NCBI GenBank assembly: GCA_963715745.1 | Contig: OY970271.1 | Location: 3,658,001 to 3,722,000, forward strand | DNA from: CAWGJF01 sp963715745 | GTDB lineage: Bacteria; Bacteroidota; Ignavibacteria; Ignavibacteriales; Ignavibacteriaceae | Length of the DNA: 64,000 nucleotides | Direction: 5' to 3' | In this document: in pieces, positions 52,101-60,738 of the stretch | How the letters are laid out: each line of letters starts with the position of its first letter | Numbering within the stretch: position 1 is the first letter of the stretch | Translations under genes and position numbers: made by a program | The notes under the pieces: model-generated | Told to the model about the DNA's origin: nothing | Database searches by the model: none | What the model saw: only the letters and a program-made list of their open reading frames with translations

Positions 52101-52414
52101 ACAATGCCTGCTATGCCGCTTATGACAGGAAGAAAAGTAGTGATAACAACTTCACCCCCACTTTAAAAGTTTCAACAAAGAACCTGAAGGGTAAAATTGA
52201 GATAAGCATTAGTGATAACGGCAGCGGAATTCCAAAAGATATTTTAGATAAAATATTCCAACCATTCTTTACAACAAAACCAACAGGTGAAGGAACAGGA
52301 TTAGGTTTATCTTTAAGCTATGATATTGTTGTAAAACAACACGGCGGTGAATTGAAAGTTGAAACCAAAGATGGAGAAGGTTCGGAGTTTGTAATTATAT
52401 TGCCTAATGACTAA
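49181..52414 (+). CDS. Periplasmic propeller sensor histidine kinase
   Basis: A 1077-aa protein: signal peptide, a periplasmic propeller region (about 30-665) with blades such as WAITQNEQGIMYFGNGIGLLEFDG, a Y_Y_Y domain ending at PPWYRTWWAYSIY (about 755), a membrane helix (760-782), coiled coil and kinase core with His842. The input half is a paralog of that of the kinase at 56586-60341. AAGGA lies before the start. After its stop comes the largest gap in the locus (305 bases), with palindromes. Confidence 0.92.
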   Translation: MYNMPCIKSFSKVLLSSLLISLTVYCQSNLESGSKPTMNYWDYNAYPQNWAITQNEQGIMYFGNGIGLLEFDGNTWRLYQVPNKTAIRSLANGDDGKIYAGAQNELGYFLPDSLGRLTFHSLLNFLPKDKRDFTDVWNTYFINGNVYFGTFNYIFIWNIQKREFNIIPSGNKFHLMFYVNGTIYEREWGKGLEVLKDDSLAPVIGGEKFANEKISVMLPFPGEKGTILIGTQTMGLFKYDGQKFIPFKTEADNFLKGNLIYRPGTILSDGNILLGTQNGGAVIIDTNGKEVQKYDKESGIHNNQIYYTFQDRSGAIWLATNNGISRIDYASPVSFFQSKNNLSTVVNKIIRYKGIIYAATPGGIYSLNPKTSMFHLLTNGKTEVWPLLEFKDELLAGTSNGLFKVEDDNLMPIRKTTGNSYIVYALKQSALNPNRIFVGTQSGLWSVLKSGNKWIDEGQLMDYGGQKSSLEEDNENRIWMSTWSSGLFRITFQNDDKGDVILKNPQIEHFDKTNGLQDGYLEIQKVNGINYFVTTDSIYKFDESKKLFYTDSSDQIMSEIYKLAHNILWIGFNQDELGRIWIEVKNKIEMGTLQPNGSYKWISAPFNSLADQGIWRVYSEKNEVTWFATGWGIIKYDFRKKNLGSTNYSALVRSVRIGEDSTIFFGGNTDHLIVPEIAFKYNAVKFRYSATSYERENTNKFKTFLDGFDKGWSSWSTETKKEYTNLPPGKYTFKVAALNILGNESSTGTYSFEILPPWYRTWWAYSIYVVFLGLIVLAVDRIQRKRLLAKERERTENEKKLKELEHAKEIEKAYTELKSTQAQLIHAEKMASLGELTAGIAHEIKNPLNFINNFSEVSRELLDEMRIEIKNNNIEEVINLVENLKQNLDKINQHGKRADSIVKGMLLHSRGTSGEKTLTDINDLLDQYVNLAYHGMRATNKEFNITIKKDYDETLEKINVVPQDISRVFLNLINNACYAAYDRKKSSDNNFTPTLKVSTKNLKGKIEISISDNGSGIPKDILDKIFQPFFTTKPTGEGTGLGLSLSYDIVVKQHGGELKVETKDGEGSEFVIILPND
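52163..52296 (+). repeat. 134-bp near-identical segment in kinase cores, copy 2
   Basis: Partner of 48888-49021 (two substitutions). Confidence 0.93.
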
Positions 52415-52466
52415 GCATGTATGTTTCGTACCTACGGGACTCAGCTTTACTTTTGCAGCGTATTAC

Positions 52467-52655
52467 CACCGGGTTGAAACCCGGTGTTAAAAAATGTAAT
52501 CGAGCCTACGGCTCTTGTATAAAAAGTAAAGCTAAGATGTCCAGAATCGATCAATATTTTTTTAAGTGAATGTATTCAGTTAGCTTAATGAAATAATAAC
52601 ATAAAAAAGATGCGTAACATCGATTTATATTATAACAACGGATTTTAATCCGTTG
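52467..52655. repeat. Cluster of short palindromes between two kinase genes
   Basis: Within the 305-base gap 52415-52719: CACCGGGTT/AACCCGGTG (52467-52486, two-base loop), GAGCC/GGCTC around 52503-52515, and CAACGGATT/AATCCGTTG (52636-52655, two-base loop). None has a T-run. They resemble REP-like elements; one may also end the transcript of the upstream kinases. Nothing else is seen in the gap. Confidence 0.7.
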
Positions 52656-52719
52656 GTTAAAACGAAAAATGGTAGTGGTTCTGTATTAATAATAACTTTA
52701 GATATTTTTAGTTACATAT

Positions 52720-55700
52720 ATGAAAAATAAATTATTAAAAGTTTTTTTTAGCACAACAACTATTTGTGTATTACTCATTTTGAGTATGTCAACTATTAGT
52801 TTAGCACAAAGGAATTACCTTTTTGAAAATATTTCTATTCCCGAAGGACTTTCGAACTCTACAGTAAATTATATCTTTCAGGACAGCAACGGGTTTATCT
52901 GGACTTCAACTAATGACGGTCTTAACAGGTATGATGGGAACAATATAAAAGTATTTAGAAACGATCCAAATGATTCCACGACGCTGCCAACCAATGACTG
53001 CTATGCTATTGCAGAGGATGCAGAGGGATTTATCTGGATCGGTGTATCAAATAACATTATCGCAAAATTCGATCCGAAAAATGAAACTTTTCATAGCTAT
53101 CACTTGGAAACTGCCGGTGTCACTAAAATATCATATTCTTATTCCGCACTTTTAGATTCTAAAGAAAATTTATGGTTTGGGTCCACATATCACGGAATAC
53201 AAAAATTCAACAAATCAAAAAACAAGTTTGAACAGATACACCTCGATGCTAATAATAAAAATGCGCAATGGGGTAATATCTATTGTATATATGAATTAAA
53301 GAATGGAAATATCTTAGCTGCCGATTATGCAAACGGTATAAAAATATACAACCAAAAGCTTAATTTATTTCAGCCGTATTATCTCAATGCAGATTTCAAC
53401 CCGAATGAAATTCAAATTATTTATGAAGACGTATCCGGAAATATCTGGCTTGGCGGCAGAAATCAATTAATAAAATATTCGCCTTCTGATCATACTGCTG
53501 AAGATTTCAATTTATTCAGCCTGATCAAAAACCCAACTAATTATGATAACATCACGGGGATAATGCAGGATGATGAAGGTTACTTATGGGCAAGCGTTTA
53601 TTCGCAGGGGCTGTATAGAATTAATCCTAAGACAAAAACCATCGAAAGAATTAATTATAGTAATAATGATTTAAACACATACGGTCGGGATGTTATTAAT
53701 AACATTTATAAAGACAAATACGGAATTATCTGGCTTGGTATATGGGGGAAAGGCCTTATCAAATTTGACCCGCTCCGGGAACCATTTAATTTTTATAAGT
53801 TTTCAACCGGGGACATCGCTAATTCCGGCGCAAATTTTCCAACAGTATTTGCAGGTTCACATCAGAGTAATGAAATAACCATTGGAACATCTGAAAAGGG
53901 CTTATTTATTTACGATCCTGAAAATCATAAGTTAAATAATATAAAATTCAATATTAACAATTCTAATGTTACAGAGGGGACTATAAATATTCAGGGTCTT
54001 GCTGTTGATAATGATGGTAATAAATGGTTTGCATATAATAACCTTGGTCTTCACAAAATTGATAAGAATAATTTACTCATCACTTATCAATCACCTGATA
54101 AAAACAATACTTCAAGTTATTATATAAACTCCATAAAAATTGATTTATCGGGTAATATCTGGATAGCCTCAAGACAGGGTTTTGAGAAGTATTCTCCCGC
54201 CCAAAATCAATATACACTCTTACCTACGATCATGAATAAACCAATGAGTAAGGGGCTTTCGCAAAAAATACATGAAATAGCCGGCTCACAGGAACCGATA
54301 GCTTCCATATTAAAAGTTGGTGAAGCCTCAAATCTGGAAAAAACATTCACCCTGAATTCTGACCAAAAAGTTTTGATAATTGGTCTGGGAGAAGGTCAAA
54401 TGGATGTCGGCGTGGGTCTTTCAGATGCCGGATCACTATTAAATGAAGATGGCAAAACAATCTGGTCGATGAATGATTTATTTAAAACATTTAATGACGG
54501 GGGAGGATTTAAAAACCGGATTGCGCTTGGATGTTTAAATTTGAAAAAGGGAGACTACAAAATTACATTTGCAACAGATGTGGGTCACTCTTACGGAACC
54601 TGGAATGTAATTCCGCCTCCTGATTCTTTGTGGTATGGAATTCAGGTATTGAGATTATCTGAATCCGATTATAAGAGCATAAGTCAAATAAACGAAAAAG
54701 AAATTAACTCCGGCAAATATATGCCTATGGAAATAGGTACAAGTATTGAATTTAGTAAACGGTTCGATAATGTTCTTTGGTTAGGTTCTACACAAAGCGG
54801 ATTTTTTAAATATGATTTAGCATCAGGAAATTTTAAGCAGTATAATTTTGACTCCCTGAATGTTAGTTCTCTAAACAATTATATTAATTGCATTTTTGAA
54901 GATAGAGAAGGAATAGTCTGGATTGCGACAGCAAATAGTTTATTAAGATTTGATCCCGCTGCTGAAAATATTATTAAGTTTGATCAGAAAGACGGCCTCC
55001 CATCCAATCAGATAAATTCCATTATTGAAGATCTTGAAGGGAGTCTTTGGATTAATACATCAGCCGGATTATCCAAACTGAATAAAAATGCTCCTCAGAA
55101 TAAGTGGAATTTTGTCAATTTTGATGCGCAGGACGGGCTTCAGGGTTTTACCAGCAGCAAAGCAAATTGGGTAGGTAAAGATGGCGAGATATTTTTAGGG
55201 GGAATCGATGGGTTAACATATTTCTATCCTGGAAAAATAAACGAAATAAAACCTGATATAGTTATAGAAGACATAAAAGTTTCTGATGTTTCTCTTAAAT
55301 CAGATTCCTCTGCATTTAAGATTGATAAAAGTGTAATGAGACTGAATGAACTTGATCTTTCCTATACGCAGAATAATATTTCTTTTGAGTTTGCCTCGAT
55401 TCATTTTTCAAGACCGGAAAAAAATAAAATTATTTATAAACTGGAAGGATTCGATGCTCACTGGATATCCACGGATAGAAATTTTGTATCTTACACTAAC
55501 CTTGCACCCGGTAAGTATACATTTATGGTTAAAGGTTCAAACGGTGATGGAATCTGGAATGATAAAGGAAAATCAATAAAGATATATATTAATCCGCCCT
55601 GGTGGAGAACTACATTTGCATACATTGGTTACTTTTTATTATTGGCATTTTTAGTGTTCGGTATTGATAGATTTCAGAGAAGACGTTTAATCGAAAAAGA

Positions 55701-56556
55701 ACGGGCACAGGCAAAAGAGAAAGAGCTTGAGCAGGCTAAAGAAATTGAAAAAGCATACAACAAATTGAAAAGCACTCAGACCCAGCTTATTCATGCTGAA
55801 AAGATGGCTTCACTCGGCGAGCTTACTGCTGGTATAGCTCACGAAATTAAAAATCCATTGAACTTCATTAATAATTTTTCTGAGATAAGCACCGAGTTGC
55901 TGGATGAAATGCAAACCGAATTGAATAGAAATGGCAATAGAAATGATGGGATTAAAGAAATAGTTAGTAACTTAAAACAAAACCTTGAGAAGATAACTCA
56001 ACATGGTAAAAGAGCTGATTCTATTGTAAAGGGAATGCTGCTTCATTCAAGAGGAACTGCGGGAGAAAAAGTGCTTACTAATATAAATGAGCTTCTGGAT
56101 CAGTACGTTACTCTGGCATATCATGGCTTAAGAGCACAGGATAAAGAATTCAATATTACGATTGAAAAGGATTATGATAAATCAATTGAAAAAATAAATG
56201 TCGTACCGCAGGACATTAGCAGAGTATTTCTAAATTTAATTAACAATGCCTGCTATGCTGCGAATGACAAAAAGAAAAATAGCGGTGATAATTTTCAACC
56301 AAAACTTAAAGTATCAACAAAAAATCAAAAAGACAGTGTGGAAATCAAAATAAAAGATAACGGAAATGGAATACCAAAAGATATTTTAGATAAAATATTT
56401 CAGCCGTTCTTTACAACAAAGCCAACAGGTGAAGGTACCGGACTTGGTCTCTCACTCAGTTACGACATTGTAACAAAAGCTCATGGTGGCGAAATAACTT
56501 TTAAAAGCGAAGATGGAAAACACACGGAGTTTATTATTACATTACCGAAATCTTAA
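52720..56556 (+). CDS. Periplasmic propeller sensor histidine kinase with inserted domain
   Basis: A 1278-aa protein: signal peptide, Reg_prop blades from residue 30 on (ENISIPEGLSNSTVNYIFQD, DSNGFIWTSTNDGLNRYDG), an unusual insertion at about 507-668, further blades (to about 850), a Y_Y_Y domain ending at PPWWRTTFAYIGY (about 957-970), membrane helix, coiled coil and kinase core with His1041, N box NLINNACYAA and G boxes DNGNGIPKD and GTGLGLSLSYD. It lacks the receiver/AraC parts of hybrid sensors. It starts after a gap with palindromes and may have its own promoter. Confidence 0.92.
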   Translation: MKNKLLKVFFSTTTICVLLILSMSTISLAQRNYLFENISIPEGLSNSTVNYIFQDSNGFIWTSTNDGLNRYDGNNIKVFRNDPNDSTTLPTNDCYAIAEDAEGFIWIGVSNNIIAKFDPKNETFHSYHLETAGVTKISYSYSALLDSKENLWFGSTYHGIQKFNKSKNKFEQIHLDANNKNAQWGNIYCIYELKNGNILAADYANGIKIYNQKLNLFQPYYLNADFNPNEIQIIYEDVSGNIWLGGRNQLIKYSPSDHTAEDFNLFSLIKNPTNYDNITGIMQDDEGYLWASVYSQGLYRINPKTKTIERINYSNNDLNTYGRDVINNIYKDKYGIIWLGIWGKGLIKFDPLREPFNFYKFSTGDIANSGANFPTVFAGSHQSNEITIGTSEKGLFIYDPENHKLNNIKFNINNSNVTEGTINIQGLAVDNDGNKWFAYNNLGLHKIDKNNLLITYQSPDKNNTSSYYINSIKIDLSGNIWIASRQGFEKYSPAQNQYTLLPTIMNKPMSKGLSQKIHEIAGSQEPIASILKVGEASNLEKTFTLNSDQKVLIIGLGEGQMDVGVGLSDAGSLLNEDGKTIWSMNDLFKTFNDGGGFKNRIALGCLNLKKGDYKITFATDVGHSYGTWNVIPPPDSLWYGIQVLRLSESDYKSISQINEKEINSGKYMPMEIGTSIEFSKRFDNVLWLGSTQSGFFKYDLASGNFKQYNFDSLNVSSLNNYINCIFEDREGIVWIATANSLLRFDPAAENIIKFDQKDGLPSNQINSIIEDLEGSLWINTSAGLSKLNKNAPQNKWNFVNFDAQDGLQGFTSSKANWVGKDGEIFLGGIDGLTYFYPGKINEIKPDIVIEDIKVSDVSLKSDSSAFKIDKSVMRLNELDLSYTQNNISFEFASIHFSRPEKNKIIYKLEGFDAHWISTDRNFVSYTNLAPGKYTFMVKGSNGDGIWNDKGKSIKIYINPPWWRTTFAYIGYFLLLAFLVFGIDRFQRRRLIEKERAQAKEKELEQAKEIEKAYNKLKSTQTQLIHAEKMASLGELTAGIAHEIKNPLNFINNFSEISTELLDEMQTELNRNGNRNDGIKEIVSNLKQNLEKITQHGKRADSIVKGMLLHSRGTAGEKVLTNINELLDQYVTLAYHGLRAQDKEFNITIEKDYDKSIEKINVVPQDISRVFLNLINNACYAANDKKKNSGDNFQPKLKVSTKNQKDSVEIKIKDNGNGIPKDILDKIFQPFFTTKPTGEGTGLGLSLSYDIVTKAHGGEITFKSEDGKHTEFIITLPKS

Positions 56557-56585
56557 TTACAAGATGTACTGAGTCTTCCGAATAA

Positions 56586-59500
56586 ATGAGTTTAATGAAA
56601 CAAAATATATTATTATTGATATTGATATTCGTTTTCACGTCAATTTCATTTTGTCAGAATGAATATTATGACTACAGCTATGTCACTCAACCGTTTTCAA
56701 GATATTTCAGTCCAAAGGAATATAAGGCCAGCGCAAGTAACTGGTCCATTGCACAGGATAAGTGGGGTATCATGTACTTTGGGAATTCGCAGGGACTTTT
56801 GGAATATGATGGTACTTCCTGGCGGGAAATAAAACTACCCTTTTCAACAATGGTCCGCGCAATTGCAATAGATGATAACGGGAAAATTTTTATTACAGCA
56901 TCTTCTGATTTCGGATATCTTGAACCAGATTCTATAGGTCAGCTGGAATTTGTTCCTCTAAAAAAACAACTTGATAAGGTTCGTAAGATCAACAAAGAAT
57001 TTTGGGATGTTGCAATCAATTCAAAAGGTGTTTTCTTCAAGACATCGGATGAAATTATTCGATATAATGGTAAAGATTTTAAAATCTGGGATTCAGTTTA
57101 CGCTTACAGGTTGTATAAAATTGGTGATGATATTTATTCCCGTAACCAGGGAAAAGGATTAATGAAAATTGATGGAGATTCCATCTATGTTATTCCGGAT
57201 GGAGATTTTTTTAATGATACCGGTGTGTTTGATATGCTTGCACTTTCACCATCAGATGAGAATAATCCCACCCAAATCCTTATTACAACTAATTACAGTG
57301 GATTATTTATTTATGATGGAAAAAAGAACATTCCCTTTAAAACTGAGATACAAGAATTTCTCCTCAAAAATCAGGTTTATAATGCTTGCATTTTAAACAA
57401 TGGTAACATTGCTCTTGCAACTCAGCGTGGTGGTGTTGCAATAATTAATAAGAAGGGTAAGCTTGTCAAATTCCTGAATCAAAATTCCGGACTGCCTACA
57501 AATGTGGCTTATGATGTTTACCCGGACAAGCTGGGTGGTTTGTGGATTGCCAGCAATGAAGGTATAGTGTTTAGCGAAACAGATTCACCTTTGTCTATTA
57601 TTCCGGCTGAAGGGCAATTAAGAAGCCAGGTTACTTCAATAATCAGATATGAAGATAAAATTTATGTAGCTAATGATATTGGTGTTTTGATTCTGGAAAG
57701 AGGAAAGTCAAAATTTGAACTGATCAAAGAAAGTAATAAACCAGCATACCATTTACTTGATTTTAACGGCAAGTTGTTTGCTGCAACTAATTGGGGATTA
57801 AAAATAATCGAAGGAAATCAGTTTGTTTTAACCCTTGATTCGCAATCAATTAATTTTATTTCACCTTCTTCAATATTCCCGGATTTATTTTATTACGGAG
57901 GCACAGGATTTCTTGGAGTAGTAAAAGCAGAAAACGGAAAATCGCCCATCGTTAAAATTTTTAATTTAACTACTGATGAAATTAGTTCAGTTATTGAAGA
58001 TAGTGACAGTACCTTGTGGGTAATGCAGTATGAAAGACCAATTTTGCATGTAACCAGTAAAATGAAAGGGTTTGAAACAGGATTTGGAAGTGACAGCATT
58101 CAAATTGATAATTACTCAGGGATAGATGGGCTTCCGGGCAATAACTGGACACAGTTCAGATTTGAAAAAAGTTTTTTGCTTGAGACAGATAAAGGTCTCT
58201 TTAAGTTTGACAGTAAAAACAAATCATTTGTACCTGATTCAATATTTGGCGTGGAGTTTACTACACCGGATTACTCTATTTTATCTATAGAAAAAAGCAA
58301 TAAAGGTGGATATTGGATTTTGGCTGAAGTGAAAAAACAAAACCAGCTTGGAAAAGCATTAATTCAAAAAGATGGAAATTATAAGTGGGAACCAATGCCT
58401 CTATTCCAGAGAATAGATATTAATGATGTAAATGCCATTTATCCGGATTATGATTCTAACAATGACAAAGAAATTTTGTGGATAAGCACCAGCGAAGGGC
58501 TTGTATATTATGATCCTGATATAGAAAAAAACTTTAATATTCCTTTTTCAGTTTTTATAAGGAAAGCTATTGTTAATAATGATTCTATCGTATTTGCCGG
58601 TAGTAAAACTATTTCAGGAATTTACCCGAATGTTGTCATTCCCTTTTCACAAAATAATATTCGATTTGAATTTTCAGCAGCAAGTTACGAAAAATCAAAT
58701 GCTAATCAGTATCAGTATTATCTGGAAGGAAGTGATGATGGATGGTCAGCGTGGACTGCTGAAACAAAGAAAGATTATACAAATCTATCAGGAGGTACTT
58801 ATAACTTCAGAGTTAGAGCGCGAAATGTTTATGGAATAGTAAGTAGCGAAGACAATTTTATTATTAAAGTTTTACCACCATGGTATTTATCCTGGTGGGC
58901 TTACATTTTTTACGCAGTGATGGTAATTCTTGGAATATTTATTACCGATAGAATTATGCGTCGTAGAATTATAAACCGTGAACGCGACAGAGCAAAGTTG
59001 CAGGAAGCTGAATTAATTAAAAAACAGGCACAGGAACTTGAAACGGTTGACAGGCTGGTAAGAGTAATCAATAATGCTGAAGATCTGGAGAAATTATTCA
59101 AATCCCTTCTGGAGCAAACTGTTAATTTTATTCCTCAGGCTGAAAAGGCAGCAATCTTTTTGCTTGACCGCAAAGTAAATTTGTTTAATGTTGCATTCAC
59201 GACCGGTTATGAAGTTAGTGATCTGGATAAAATTATTTTTTCTCCTGAGGAGTTAAAAAGAAGATACACAGAAACTTCGAAAGAAATTGAAAGAGGAATT
59301 TACATCTTAAACAATACAAAAGACTTGTACGCTGATGAAAAGCTTTCTGCTTTCAACAAACCAAATTCTATGTTAGTGATGGAAGTTGAATGGGATGGAA
59401 AACCGGAAGCTTATGTGGTATTTGATAGTTTTGCCGGCGAGAATGCTTTCGATCCTTCCACAGCAAGAATATTACACAGGTTCCGTGAGCATGCAGTTTC

Positions 59501-60341
59501 AGCAATATCCAAAGCTCAATCATTAAAAATACTTCAGGAAAAAAATGAAGAAATTATCAAGGCTCAGGAAAAATTAGTAACCCAAGAGAAGCTTGCTTCA
59601 TTAGGGGCATTAACTGCCGGTATAGCACACGAAATAAAAAACCCGCTGAACTTTGTGAACAATTTTTCCGAGATAAGCAACGAACTTCTTCTCGAAATGA
59701 AAACCGAAATTACGAATAAGAATACTGATGAAGTTATGGTATTGATTGAAAATTTAAAACAAAATCTTGAGAAAATAAACCAGCATGGTAAACGTGCTGA
59801 CTCAATTGTTAAGGGAATGCTGCTTCATTCAAGAGGAACTTTAGGAGAAAAAGTTTTAACAAATATAAACGATCTTTTAGATCAATATGTCGCACTTGCT
59901 TATCATGGTTTAAGAGCGCAGAATAAAGAATTTAATATCACGATTGAGAAAAATTATGACGAGACACTTGAAAAGATAAACGTAGTCCCGCAGGATATTA
60001 GCAGAGTATTTCTGAATTTAATTAATAATGCCTGTTACGCGGCGAATGAAAAAAAGCAGAGGGGGGATAATAATTTTTCTCCTGTAATTAGAGTTTCTAC
60101 AAAAAATTTGAAAGATAAAGTTGAAATAAGGATATGGGATAATGGAAATGGAGTTCCTGAATCCGTTAAAGAACAAATTTTTAACCCGTTCTTCACAACC
60201 AAACCAACCGGTGAAGGTACTGGTTTGGGCTTATCTCTTAGCTATGATATTGTTACTAAAATGCATGGAGGCAAAATTGGATTTGAAAGTGAAGAAGGAA
60301 AGTATACTGAGTTTTTAATAATAATTCCTAAAACATTATGA
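56586..60341 (+). CDS. Periplasmic propeller sensor histidine kinase with GAF domain
   Basis: A 1251-aa protein: signal peptide, propeller region (about 30-665) paralogous to that of the 49181-52414 kinase (SNWSIAQDKWGIMYFGNSQG), Y_Y_Y domain ending at PPWYLSWWAYIFY (about 762), a membrane helix (768-790), coiled coil, a cytoplasmic GAF domain (about 822-978) and a kinase core with His1015. The core opens EKLASLGALTAGIAHEIKNP, the most divergent of the five. Uniquely here it joins an outside and an inside sensor. Two response regulator genes follow at once. Confidence 0.92.
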   Translation: MSLMKQNILLLILIFVFTSISFCQNEYYDYSYVTQPFSRYFSPKEYKASASNWSIAQDKWGIMYFGNSQGLLEYDGTSWREIKLPFSTMVRAIAIDDNGKIFITASSDFGYLEPDSIGQLEFVPLKKQLDKVRKINKEFWDVAINSKGVFFKTSDEIIRYNGKDFKIWDSVYAYRLYKIGDDIYSRNQGKGLMKIDGDSIYVIPDGDFFNDTGVFDMLALSPSDENNPTQILITTNYSGLFIYDGKKNIPFKTEIQEFLLKNQVYNACILNNGNIALATQRGGVAIINKKGKLVKFLNQNSGLPTNVAYDVYPDKLGGLWIASNEGIVFSETDSPLSIIPAEGQLRSQVTSIIRYEDKIYVANDIGVLILERGKSKFELIKESNKPAYHLLDFNGKLFAATNWGLKIIEGNQFVLTLDSQSINFISPSSIFPDLFYYGGTGFLGVVKAENGKSPIVKIFNLTTDEISSVIEDSDSTLWVMQYERPILHVTSKMKGFETGFGSDSIQIDNYSGIDGLPGNNWTQFRFEKSFLLETDKGLFKFDSKNKSFVPDSIFGVEFTTPDYSILSIEKSNKGGYWILAEVKKQNQLGKALIQKDGNYKWEPMPLFQRIDINDVNAIYPDYDSNNDKEILWISTSEGLVYYDPDIEKNFNIPFSVFIRKAIVNNDSIVFAGSKTISGIYPNVVIPFSQNNIRFEFSAASYEKSNANQYQYYLEGSDDGWSAWTAETKKDYTNLSGGTYNFRVRARNVYGIVSSEDNFIIKVLPPWYLSWWAYIFYAVMVILGIFITDRIMRRRIINRERDRAKLQEAELIKKQAQELETVDRLVRVINNAEDLEKLFKSLLEQTVNFIPQAEKAAIFLLDRKVNLFNVAFTTGYEVSDLDKIIFSPEELKRRYTETSKEIERGIYILNNTKDLYADEKLSAFNKPNSMLVMEVEWDGKPEAYVVFDSFAGENAFDPSTARILHRFREHAVSAISKAQSLKILQEKNEEIIKAQEKLVTQEKLASLGALTAGIAHEIKNPLNFVNNFSEISNELLLEMKTEITNKNTDEVMVLIENLKQNLEKINQHGKRADSIVKGMLLHSRGTLGEKVLTNINDLLDQYVALAYHGLRAQNKEFNITIEKNYDETLEKINVVPQDISRVFLNLINNACYAANEKKQRGDNNFSPVIRVSTKNLKDKVEIRIWDNGNGVPESVKEQIFNPFFTTKPTGEGTGLGLSLSYDIVTKMHGGKIGFESEEGKYTEFLIIIPKTL

Positions 60342-60348
60342 GGATAAA

Positions 60349-60726
60349 TTGAAATTATTAGTAGTTGATGATGAAAGTGATGTACAGTTTTTATTTGAGC
60401 AAAAATTCCGAAAAGAAATAAAATCAGGAGAAATGCAAATTGATTTTGCACTGAACGGACGAACAGCACTAAGATTGATTGAATCAATCGAAAATCTAAA
60501 CAATTATTTTATTCTGACGGATATTAATATGCCGGGAATGACGGGCATTGAATTATTAAAGGAAATAAAAGCAAAATATCCTGAATTAAAAGTTTTTATG
60601 ATCACTGCTTATGGAGATGAACAAAATTTTAACATGGCAAAGAAACTTGGAGCAGATGATTATTTTATTAAACCACTTCAATTCGAATTGCTGAAATCAA
60701 AATTAAGTTACCCCGATGTAATCTAA
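60349..60726 (+). CDS. Stand-alone receiver-domain response regulator
   Basis: A 125-aa CheY-like protein: acidic pair Asp7-Asp8 in VVDDES, phosphoacceptor Asp58 in ILTDINMPGMTG, Thr in MITAYGDE and Lys in FIKPLQ. No output domain follows, so it may relay phosphate or act by binding. The start is a TTG with GAGGA seven bases upstream, only seven bases after the kinase stop; conserved sequence begins at that codon. Confidence 0.9.
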   Translation: MKLLVVDDESDVQFLFEQKFRKEIKSGEMQIDFALNGRTALRLIESIENLNNYFILTDINMPGMTGIELLKEIKAKYPELKVFMITAYGDEQNFNMAKKLGADDYFIKPLQFELLKSKLSYPDVI

Positions 60727-60738
60727 GGAACAAAAAAA

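Noticed and set aside
45321..60341. The repeated kinase cores as an assembly artefact
   Set aside because: Input domains, core lengths and many codons differ between copies; only patches are identical.
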